Assembly (NCBI GenBank): GCA_025359705.1
Contig: JANYFS010000456.1
Coordinates: 1 to 6,532, forward strand
DNA from: Deinococcales bacterium
Lineage (GTDB): Bacteria > Deinococcota > Deinococci > Deinococcales > Deinococcaceae
Direction: 5' to 3'
DNA length: 6,532 nt
In this document: positions 1 to 5,621 of the stretch, piece by piece
Layout: every line of letters begins with the position of its first letter
How positions within the stretch are numbered: position 1 is the stretch's first letter
Position numbers and translations under genes: made by a program
The notes under the pieces: generated by a model
Databases searched by the model: none
What the model was told of the DNA's origin: nothing
Seen by the model: the letters and a program-made list of their open reading frames with translations, nothing else

Positions 1-269
1 TTGGGCCAAATTCGATTCTTGGAAAACTCGACATATTGCGGATTGATTTCAATTCCAATCGCACGGGTGAGTGAAGGATTGTTTTGCAATGCTGCCAGTA
101 ATAGGTTCCCCTGACCGCAGGTAGGTTCGATTACCGTAGTGTAGTGCTTTATTTTATCCGCAAGACAATGTACAACCTGCTCAGCTAGAAAAGCAGGTGT
201 TTGAAAATCGCCATACTCTACTTGACCAAAGGATGATTCGGGAGATGATTTGGAAATTGCAACAGTCAT
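1..269 (-). CDS. N6-adenine DNA methyltransferase of a restriction-modification pair, N-terminal part
   Basis: The partial protein begins MTVAISKSSPESSFGQVEYG and runs about 89 residues before leaving the window on the left. Residues about 16-27 contain YGDFQTP, the N-terminal signature common in type II adenine methyltransferases. It is followed by VIEPTCGQGNLL at about residues 47-58, which is motif I, the S-adenosylmethionine-binding loop (usual form DPACGSG). A hydrophobic strand ending in an acidic residue (AIGIEINP) then matches motif II. Its ATG overlaps the stop of the upstream endonuclease in an ATGA, so the two are translationally coupled; a GGAAG ribosome site lies 4 bases before the ATG. 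The role is to protect host DNA by methylating adenine in the site cut by the partner. The catalytic NPPY motif and the specificity region lie outside the window, so the target sequence is unknown. The family call is firm. Confidence 0.88.
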   Translation of the reverse strand, partial: MTVAISKSSPESSFGQVEYGDFQTPAFLAEQVVHCLADKIKHYTTVIEPTCGQGNLLLAALQNNPSLTRAIGIEINPQYVEFSKNRIWP

Positions 270-919
270 AGTGCTTCCACACCTAACACTTTCCCTGCCT
301 CGCCGATTGCCCTGCTATATTGCAATCGCCACTGTAAGGCATTGGAGATGGTTAAATAGCCCTGAAGAGGTCGTCGCTCGAGTAGTTCGTTGGCAATAGA
401 CGTTGCTTCAATATCATCTACGGGCAACATTCGATCTCGCATTAAAGCAACCAGATCTTCAGCATTGCAATTTTGATCTAGGTTCTCCAGAATCAAACGA
501 GTCAGGGTAAAATCTGCACTATAAGCCGCGTCGATATAAATAAGATGCCGAATCTCGAGAGTAGCGGTTTGAAGTTGCAGGTTATCGCGCTTATCATAAA
601 TAAAAATAAGCAGATCGTAGCCCAAGCCGTATATTTTTTGGCGTGCAGATTTAAAGGGAGATGAAGATTGCGGTTGCCGAATGCTGGTGGTTTTAATATC
701 CAGATTGAGCGTGGGTAAATCCAAACCACTTGCGGCATTTCCAGCTTCTATTTGAAAATTTTGAGCCAAATGAAGTTTAAATTTTGCCTCGAGGTAGGTA
801 CCCACTGCTTTGCCATCGGTCACACCATACAGTGAAGGTTCTGGATGACTGCTTTCCAGATCGGCAAATATGCGTGCTTCATGTTTGAGACTGGTTATGT
901 TGAGTAGTGGAAGATTCAT
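266..919 (-). CDS. Type II restriction endonuclease, PD-(D/E)XK fold
   Basis: This is a 217-residue protein, a usual size for a homodimeric type II restriction enzyme. The probable active site is SGLDLP at residues 64-69 (D67) followed by DIK at 74-76, the spaced acidic pair and lysine of a PD-(D/E)XK nuclease. A preceding conserved-looking helix with E44 (GTYLEAKF) fits the helix that often carries an extra acidic residue. After the core comes a hydrophobic strand (YDLLIFIYDK, 101-110), as expected for this fold. I do not recognise the subfamily and cannot state the recognition site. The overlap with the adenine methyltransferase makes the restriction role very likely. The endonuclease is translated first and the methylase second, the less cautious order for such systems. 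A TATGAT box 6 bases before the ATG suggests a leaderless transcript. The gene is visibly richer in A+T than the genes to its right (positions 481-660 are 76/180 G+C) and holds few CTCGAG words, which suggests acquisition by transfer. Confidence 0.85.
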   Translation of the reverse strand: MNLPLLNITSLKHEARIFADLESSHPEPSLYGVTDGKAVGTYLEAKFKLHLAQNFQIEAGNAASGLDLPTLNLDIKTTSIRQPQSSSPFKSARQKIYGLGYDLLIFIYDKRDNLQLQTATLEIRHLIYIDAAYSADFTLTRLILENLDQNCNAEDLVALMRDRMLPVDDIEATSIANELLERRPLQGYLTISNALQWRLQYSRAIGEAGKVLGVEAL

Positions 920-925
920 AGCCCT

Positions 926-931
926 ATCATA
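926..931 (-). promoter_or_regulatory. -10 box of the restriction-modification operon
   Basis: Read on the minus strand the box is TATGAT, one mismatch from TATAAT, and it ends 6 bases before the endonuclease ATG. Transcription would then start at or next to the ATG, giving a leaderless message. No convincing -35 hexamer is visible, and there is no well-spaced ribosome site. The box sits at the edge of the 12-base repeats. Confidence 0.5.
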
Positions 932-963
932 TGGGAATCATTATGGGAATCGTTATGGGATTT
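931..963. repeat. 12-base tandem repeat, about 2.7 copies
   Basis: The unit ATGGGAATC(A/G)TT occurs at 931-942 and 943-954, followed by a decayed partial copy (ATGGGATTT) at 955-963. It lies between the endonuclease start and the histidine kinase stop, directly upstream of the endonuclease promoter. It could be a binding site array, a replication-slippage product, or part of the short plus-strand reading frame described in the findings. It contains no CTCGAG. Confidence 0.8.
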
Positions 964-1046
964 GCTTGAATCGCTCGAGGGACGTTATGGCAAGAAGATG
1001 TTTGGTTTACGGATTATGTGCGCTTGCGAATGGTGGCGTGTAAACC

Positions 1047-2228
1047 CTAAAAGCTGGGAAACCTTGTGGGATCACCCTCGAGCATCTTTATTTTCTCGAG
1101 TGGAACAATCATTCTAAGTCTGGTTCCTGCTTTGAAGTCTTTTGCAGAAGTGCTGGGATTCACCTCGAGCGTGCCACCCACCGCACGCAGCCGCTCCCGA
1201 ATGCTGGAAAGACCTGTGCCTTCTCGTCCCTCGAGCGACCCCATTTGCGCCATGCCCACCCCATCGTCGGAAACCTCGAGCTGGATGTGCTGTGGGGTTT
1301 GTAGCACTTGGATTTGGCAGTTTTTGGCCCTCGAGTGACGCACCACATTGGTGATGGCTTCACGCAGGGTCAGCTCCAAAATTGGCTCGAGGCTAGGGGG
1401 GAGGTGCAGTTCTGCCATTTGGCTCGAGAGGGAAACTCCTGCTGCATCCAAAGCCACTTTTGCCCGCCCAAATTCGGCCTTCAGGCCACTGCCACGGTAG
1501 CCCCGCACCGCCGAGCGCACTTCTGCAAGGGTTTCCCTTGAGATGCGTTCGATGTCGCGGATTTCGGCAATGGCTTTGGTGATGTCGCGTTCTGCCAGTT
1601 TAGAAGCGAGTTCAGACTTCAGCACAATCACACTTAGGCTATGCCCCAACACATCATGCAAGTCTCGAGCGATACGTTCGCGCTCGGCGAGTTGGGCTAG
1701 TTTTTCGTTGTGTTTTTGCTGTTCGCGCTCCTGAATGCGGGTCATGACATTGCGGTAACTAAAAAAAGTACCCAAAGCCGACCCCAAAGCTAGAATGGCA
1801 AACGAAAAAAGCAGTAGCCCATTGGAATCGGATGAGGCATACCCAATGCAAATAAAACCCAACATACTACACATCATTCCCAAGAAGGTCAAGCGAATGG
1901 AGGGTTGAAAACCAATCATCGAGCAGGCATAAACTAAAAAAGTCAATACGTTACCATCAATCAGGGGAAAAGCCAATATTGCCAACAAAAAACTATAAAG
2001 CATCCCAACGATATTCCATAAAGACCCATTAGGTCTCGAGCCAGAGATAAAGAAAGCCTTGCCATAGATGATCACAAAGAGCAGCAAGGCAAAGCAAGTT
2101 GCACCATAAACCCAGATGGGATGGGGAAGTTGAAAAAGGCTTAGAATTGGAAAAACCAGATAAATCAACCAAATCAACGGGAACCAAACGAGTGGTTTGT
2201 TTAGAGGTTTCTCGAGGGATTGATTCAT
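1047..2228 (-). CDS. DesK/NarX-type sensor histidine kinase (HisKA_3), multi-pass membrane sensor
   Basis: Read from the ATG at 2228 the protein has 393 residues. Residues about 12-160 form several hydrophobic membrane segments with short loops and no large extracellular domain, so the signal is probably sensed in the membrane. A coiled linker (about 165-187) leads to the HisKA_3 box ERIARDLHDVLGHSLS, with phospho-acceptor H191. The ATP-binding domain follows: REAITNVVRHS (E290, N294), DDGVGM (about 321-326) and GTGLSSIRERL (about 337-347). All catalytic landmarks are present. A longer frame opens at 2264, but that ATG lies in the loop of a terminator hairpin. The ATG at 2228 has GGGAAG 5 bases upstream and a TAGAAT box, so I chose it. 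The kinase follows an ABC exporter cassette and probably controls it, as LnrJ does for LnrLMN in Bacillus. A NarL/LuxR-type response regulator would be expected next but is not in the window. Confidence 0.9.
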   Translation of the reverse strand: MNQSLEKPLNKPLVWFPLIWLIYLVFPILSLFQLPHPIWVYGATCFALLLFVIIYGKAFFISGSRPNGSLWNIVGMLYSFLLAILAFPLIDGNVLTFLVYACSMIGFQPSIRLTFLGMMCSMLGFICIGYASSDSNGLLLFSFAILALGSALGTFFSYRNVMTRIQEREQQKHNEKLAQLAERERIARDLHDVLGHSLSVIVLKSELASKLAERDITKAIAEIRDIERISRETLAEVRSAVRGYRGSGLKAEFGRAKVALDAAGVSLSSQMAELHLPPSLEPILELTLREAITNVVRHSRAKNCQIQVLQTPQHIQLEVSDDGVGMAQMGSLEGREGTGLSSIRERLRAVGGTLEVNPSTSAKDFKAGTRLRMIVPLEKIKMLEGDPTRFPSF

Positions 2229-2239
2229 AAGCACTTCCC

Positions 2240-2245
2240 ATTCTA
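2240..2245 (-). promoter_or_regulatory. -10 box of the histidine kinase gene
   Basis: The minus-strand hexamer TAGAAT (form TANNNT) lies 11 bases before the ATG at 2228, just past the terminator of the exporter operon. It gives the kinase a separate start. The leader would be only a few bases long, although a GGGAAG ribosome site also lies in the interval. No clear -35 element is visible. Confidence 0.45.
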
Positions 2246-2249
2246 AAAC

Positions 2250-2276
2250 AAAAAAAGCAAGCATAAAGCCTGCTTT
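2250..2276 (-). terminator. Intrinsic terminator of the ABC exporter operon
   Basis: On the minus strand AAAGCAGGC pairs with GCTTGCTTT over 9 base pairs, one of them a G-U wobble. The loop is TTTAT, and the stem ends in a run of seven T (three of them within the stem). It lies 38 bases after the permease stop. The same bases do not make a terminator on the plus strand, because no T run follows there. It separates the exporter unit from the kinase. Confidence 0.85.
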
Positions 2277-2302
2277 AAAGTGGCTCGAGAAAGTGGCTCG
2301 AG
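2277..2302. repeat. Perfect 13-base tandem duplication containing CTCGAG
   Basis: AAAGTGGCTCGAG at 2277-2289 is followed immediately by an identical copy at 2290-2302. The pair fills most of the space between the permease stop and the terminator. It appears to be a recent tandem duplication that doubled a CTCGAG word. Confidence 0.9.
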
Positions 2303-2314
2303 GGGAGAATTAAA

Positions 2315-3115
2315 TCAGCTCTTTTTGCCTTCGTCACGGCGATAACCTCGGTAGGCTAGGGCCAAAAACAGCACCAAATAACCGCCCAGCCACAACCAAT
2401 GCACCATTTGATCCGCAAGGGGTTTGCTGCCCAAGGTCATCCAGCCCAGTTCGGCGAAGTGGTAGGCAGGCATGTAGGGGGCGATGTCGCGGATGAATTG
2501 GGGGGCCACCTCGAGGGGAACGAACAGACCCGAGGTGAAGGACATCATTAAAAAAACCAAGTTGCTGATGGCAGGGGCGGCAGTGCTGGAGAGGTTATAG
2601 CCGATGGCAAGGCCCAAGGCAATAAAAGTGATCATCGCCAGTAAGAACTTGCTAAATACGGTGATTGCCAAAATCGGCTCGAGGGAAACCCCGCCCACCA
2701 CACTGCCAAAAAGGGTCAGGCTCAGCATACTGAGCAGCCCCACCGCCAAGGCCGCCACGGTTTTGGCAACAAAGTAGAGTATCGGAGGCATCGGGGCTAC
2801 TTTCAGAATGCGGTTCCAACCCATGCCGCGCTCGTTGGCAATGCTGTTGCCAAAACTGGTGATACACACCGTCATCAAGCCGTAAGCACAGTAGGAAATC
2901 AGCATGTAGGCCCCCGCATTGACCCCGCCAATGCTTTGTTTGGAGTTGGGTATCCCAAAAATGGCAAAAAACATGATGGGCAGGGCTAGGGTTGCAATAA
3001 TAAAAGCAGGGTTGCGAAACAGTTTGATGATTTCGGTTTTGCTGAGGGCCAGCAGCATTCCCAAGTTGCTCGAGCGGTGGTTGGTTTTGCGAAGCGGTGC
3101 AGTGGTCAGGGTCAT
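2315..3115 (-). CDS. ABC-2 type exporter permease
   Basis: This is a 266-residue membrane protein with about six hydrophobic segments (roughly residues 35-58, 70-90, 110-137, 145-172, 180-200 and 240-258), the usual size and layout for an ABC-2 permease. After the second segment it carries ERGMGWNRILKVAPMPPILY (about 94-113), the family motif in which an ERxxG start is followed by a Pro-rich coupling helix. It lies 29 bases after the ATPase gene in the same operon, and the two would form a dimeric exporter in the inner membrane. GAGGAG about 10 bases before the ATG is a good ribosome site; part of it is supplied by a CTCGAG palindrome. The substrate cannot be read from sequence. Relatives paired with DesK-type kinases export membrane-active drugs, lipids or peptides, so resistance to such a compound is a plausible but unproven role. 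The C-terminus ends in a basic cytoplasmic tail. Confidence 0.9.
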   Translation of the reverse strand: MTLTTAPLRKTNHRSSNLGMLLALSKTEIIKLFRNPAFIIATLALPIMFFAIFGIPNSKQSIGGVNAGAYMLISYCAYGLMTVCITSFGNSIANERGMGWNRILKVAPMPPILYFVAKTVAALAVGLLSMLSLTLFGSVVGGVSLEPILAITVFSKFLLAMITFIALGLAIGYNLSSTAAPAISNLVFLMMSFTSGLFVPLEVAPQFIRDIAPYMPAYHFAELGWMTLGSKPLADQMVHWLWLGGYLVLFLALAYRGYRRDEGKKS

Positions 3116-3144
3116 GTGTGGGTTCTCCTCGAGTGCAGTAGGGT

Positions 3145-4050
3145 TTAGTTTTTGACGGGTTGTCTAGCGGGTGTTTTGGCGGTCAGCGACAAAAAGGCTT
3201 CCTCGAGCGAAGCGCGTGTCACCTCGAGGTCTGCCACGGGGACGTGATAGCCAAACAGTTCTTGCAGCAGTTTTTCGGGGGTGTTGCTGATCAGTTCGGC
3301 GTAACCTTCGCTATACGAAGCGCGGCTGACTCCAGGCAAGGCTTGCAAGGTGGCTAGGGTGATGCCCTGGGTTTTAAAGCTGACTTTGGAACCGCCCGCC
3401 TTGGCCTTGATTTGGTTTTTATCGCCTTGGGCAATAATTTGGCCTTTGTCGATCACAATAATTCGGTCAGAAAGCGCGTCGGCTTCCTCGAGGTGATGGG
3501 TGGTGAGGATGATGGTTTTGCCTTGTTTACGAAAGTTTTTGATGGTTTCCCAAAAGCTCGAGCGGCTTTGCACATCCATTGCCACGGTGGGTTCGTCCAA
3601 GAAAATCAATTCGGGATCACCCACAATCGAGAGCGCGAAAATGAGGCGGCGTTTCTGCCCGCCAGACAGGGTGTTGGCTTTTTTATTCACTTGGTCGGAA
3701 AGGTCGGCAAGCTCGAGGGCAGATTTTTTCTCGAGGGCATGGGGGTAAAAGCTACTGAACAAATCCAGCAATTCGCCCACGGTCAGCATTCCTGGCAAGT
3801 CGCTTTCTTGCAGCATCACCCCCATGCGGCTGCGGACGGCAGTTTTGCGGGGGTCTTCCCCAAATACCCGCACGGTTCCCGAAGTGGGGCTAGCCAGGCC
3901 CATCATCATCGACAGGGTGGTGGTTTTGCCCGCGCCGTTTGGCCCCAAAAAAGAAACCACTTCGCCTTGCTGCACACTCAGCGACAGGTTATCCACTGCT
4001 TTGAGGCTACCATACTGTTTACTAACCCGCTCGAGTTCGATGATGTTCAT
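3145..4050 (-). CDS. ABC exporter ATP-binding protein (ABC-2 / DrrA-like class)
   Basis: This 301-residue ATPase energises the permease encoded next. In order it has: Walker A GPNGAGKTT (36-44), Q-loop Q81 (MLQES), ABC signature LSGGQKRRL (128-136), Walker B LIFLDEP (148-154, catalytic E153) and switch histidine H185 (TTHHLEEAD). A C-terminal extension of about 80 residues after the nucleotide domain is typical of the DrrA/CcmA-like exporter class. The D-loop region reads TVAMDVQSR rather than the common TxGLDPxSR, a mild oddity. A TTG two codons upstream could also start translation, but the ATG at 4050 lies exactly 6 bases after a TACACT box and fits this window's leaderless pattern. The gene opens the exporter operon. 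Inverted and direct repeats at 4093-4123 upstream could bind the response regulator. Confidence 0.93.
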   Translation of the reverse strand: MNIIELERVSKQYGSLKAVDNLSLSVQQGEVVSFLGPNGAGKTTTLSMMMGLASPTSGTVRVFGEDPRKTAVRSRMGVMLQESDLPGMLTVGELLDLFSSFYPHALEKKSALELADLSDQVNKKANTLSGGQKRRLIFALSIVGDPELIFLDEPTVAMDVQSRSSFWETIKNFRKQGKTIILTTHHLEEADALSDRIIVIDKGQIIAQGDKNQIKAKAGGSKVSFKTQGITLATLQALPGVSRASYSEGYAELISNTPEKLLQELFGYHVPVADLEVTRASLEEAFLSLTAKTPARQPVKN

Positions 4051-4056
4051 ACCCAA

Positions 4057-4062
4057 AGTGTA
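4057..4062 (-). promoter_or_regulatory. -10 box of the ABC exporter operon
   Basis: The minus-strand hexamer TACACT ends 6 bases before the ATPase ATG at 4050, the same spacing as for the endonuclease and algF genes. The message would be leaderless. The -35 region is poor, which suits a promoter needing an activator; a repeat-rich candidate site lies upstream. Confidence 0.5.
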
Positions 4063-4092
4063 CGCGGCAAGGTTCCGCTCGAGCAGTGGATT

Positions 4093-4123
4093 TTGTCATG
4101 CTTTGCGGGTGACACTTGTCATG
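4093..4123. promoter_or_regulatory. Candidate operator: inverted TGACA repeat and TTGTCATG direct repeats
   Basis: TGACA-CT-TGTCA forms a perfect inverted repeat at 4110-4121. TTGTCATG occurs at 4093-4100 and again at 4116-4123, so repeats are 23 bases apart, about two helical turns. Measured from the predicted start near 4050, the two copies centre at about -46 and -69, normal activator positions for NarL/LuxR-type regulators. I infer a regulator site for the exporter operon. No T run follows, so it is not a terminator for algI. Confidence 0.45.
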
Positions 4124-4138
4124 TAGAGGACTACTGAC

Positions 4139-5557
4139 CTAAAACTGAAAATACAAAAAGGGTGAATAACTCTGTGCCGACAACCGCAATACCGCCAACA
4201 AAAACAGCGGGTAAATCAGCCACTCGAGGGCCGCCACATATTTGGGGTTACAGTTTTTCCAGTGGGGGGCCAGATAGACCAGTGCGATTGCCCCAACCAA
4301 GGTACTCAGCTCGAGGCCACGCAGCGAAACGGCTAGGGGTTCGCCCAAGGCTAGGCCATTCATCCCCAGCATACCTTGGTACATTCGCACAGCGTCAGCA
4401 GCATGATCGGAGCGGAACATCACCCAGCCCAAAATGACCAGCAGCAGGGTGCTAGCACTTTGCCACAAAGCCAAAAAGGGATTCGCTCGTTTCGCTTGAG
4501 GGGGTGTTTTACTTTTTCGCTCGCCCAAGTAACGCTCGAGGGCCAGCCATGCCCCGTGCCAGGCTCCCCACAGTACAAAAGTCCAGTTGGCCCCGTGCCA
4601 CAAGCCGCCCAACAGCATGGTCAAAAACAAATTGAGATAGGTGCGCCCCACCCCTTTGCGGTTGCCGCCCAGCGAAATGTACAGATATTCCCGCAGCCAG
4701 CTCGAGAGGCTGATGTGCCAGCGCCGCCAAAATTCGGCAATGCTGCGCGAAATATAAGGGTGATCAAAGTTTTCAGGAAAACGGAAGCCGATCATCAGGG
4801 CCAAGCCAATTGCCATATCCGAATATCCCGAAAAGTCAAAAAACAGTTGCAAGGTGTAGGCCACCGCTCCCAACCATGAATCGGTAAAGGTAGGGTTAGG
4901 CAAAGTAAAAACAGTGCTAACCAAAGGGGAAAGGGTATCGGCAATCAGCACTTTTTTGCAAAATCCAGTGATAAAGCGGGTCACACCCCTCGAGAAACCC
5001 TCGAGCGAATGAACGCGGCTGCGAAACTGCTCTGCCAGCAAGTTATAGCGGAGTACGGGGCCAGCAATTAAATGTGGAAACAGGGCAATAAAAGCGGCAA
5101 AGTCGATAAAGTCTCGAGTTGGTGGGGCTACTTTGCGGTAAATATCCACCAAATAGGAAATGGTATGAAAAATAAAGAAAGACAAACCAATCGGGAGCAG
5201 GATCGGTGTCCAATTTAAAGCGGGAATATCTAACGACTCGAGCAAAGCATTAAGGCTTTGCACCCCAAAGTTGGTATATTTGAAATAAGCTAAGGTGAGC
5301 AGATTAAGCGTCACTCCTAACGTTAAAATGCGAAATTGATCTTTGGGATGAGGGCTACGCTCGAGCCACAAAGCAAAACCATAACTGAGTACCGTTACCG
5401 CAAACAGCAACAACAAAAAATCGAAGCGCCACCAGCCATAAAACAGATAGCTCGAGAGCAGAATCGTCCAGGATCTTGCCCTGAGTGGGGTTAAATAGTA
5501 CAGCAGCAAAAAAAGGGGTAAAAACCCGAATAGGAACAGATAAGAGCTAAAAATCAC
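4139..5557 (-). CDS. algI: AlgI-like MBOAT polysaccharide O-acetyltransferase
   Basis: This 472-residue multi-pass inner-membrane protein matches AlgI along its full length. It starts MIFSSYLFLFGFLPL and ends SPFLYFQF, both characteristic of the family. Landmarks are FPHLIAGPVLRY (160-171), FFDFSGYSDMAIG (239-251), the FWRRWHISLSSWLREYLYI block (276-294, H281) and GGLWHGANWTFVLWGAWHG (317-335), with the catalytic MBOAT histidine H321. AlgI takes acetyl groups from a cytoplasmic donor and passes them across the membrane to periplasmic partners that acetylate alginate or another exported polysaccharide. The start is GTG at 5557, supported by the conserved N-terminus and a TATACT box 9 bases upstream. 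It follows the algF homologue by 64 bases, and both likely serve the same pathway. No SGNH partner (AlgJ or AlgX) lies in the window. The polymer modified cannot be told from sequence. Confidence 0.95.
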   Translation of the reverse strand: MIFSSYLFLFGFLPLFLLLYYLTPLRARSWTILLSSYLFYGWWRFDFLLLLFAVTVLSYGFALWLERSPHPKDQFRILTLGVTLNLLTLAYFKYTNFGVQSLNALLESLDIPALNWTPILLPIGLSFFIFHTISYLVDIYRKVAPPTRDFIDFAAFIALFPHLIAGPVLRYNLLAEQFRSRVHSLEGFSRGVTRFITGFCKKVLIADTLSPLVSTVFTLPNPTFTDSWLGAVAYTLQLFFDFSGYSDMAIGLALMIGFRFPENFDHPYISRSIAEFWRRWHISLSSWLREYLYISLGGNRKGVGRTYLNLFLTMLLGGLWHGANWTFVLWGAWHGAWLALERYLGERKSKTPPQAKRANPFLALWQSASTLLLVILGWVMFRSDHAADAVRMYQGMLGMNGLALGEPLAVSLRGLELSTLVGAIALVYLAPHWKNCNPKYVAALEWLIYPLFLLAVLRLSAQSYSPFLYFQF

Positions 5558-5566
5558 GCTGCAAGA

Positions 5567-5572
5567 AGTATA
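5567..5572 (-). promoter_or_regulatory. -10 box before algI
   Basis: TATACT on the minus strand ends 9 bases before the GTG start. It may give algI its own very short-leader message in addition to read-through from algF; no terminator separates the two. No clear -35 element or ribosome site is visible. Confidence 0.4.
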
Positions 5573-5578
5573 TCAGCA

Positions 5579-5605
5579 CTCGAGCATCTTGGCTCGAGCA
5601 TCTTG
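5579..5605. repeat. 13-base tandem duplication containing CTCGAG
   Basis: CTCGAGCATCTTG occurs at 5579-5591 and 5593-5605, separated by a single G. It fills most of the gap between algF and algI, just upstream of the algI -10 box. A related CTCGAGCATCTT also occurs at 1077-1088 inside the kinase gene. Confidence 0.9.
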
Positions 5606-5621
5606 TGAAGCAACACGTACC

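Noticed and set aside
1..919. Naming the restriction pair as a XhoI/PaeR7I-type CTCGAG system
   Set aside because: The nuclease does not look like the XhoI family as I recall it, and the methyltransferase specificity region is outside the window. Abundance of the word is not evidence for cutting it.
2229..2264. Upstream start (ATG at 2264) for the histidine kinase
   Set aside because: It lies in the terminator loop and lacks a good ribosome site; the ATG at 2228 is better supported.
3412..4137. Plus-strand open frame of 241 codons opposite the ABC ATPase gene
   Set aside because: It is antisense to a gene with all ABC motifs intact; its composition (His/Gln/Phe-rich) is that of a mirror frame.
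4376..4879. Plus-strand open frame of 167 codons opposite algI
   Set aside because: It is antisense to conserved MBOAT sequence, with no ribosome site or recognisable domain.
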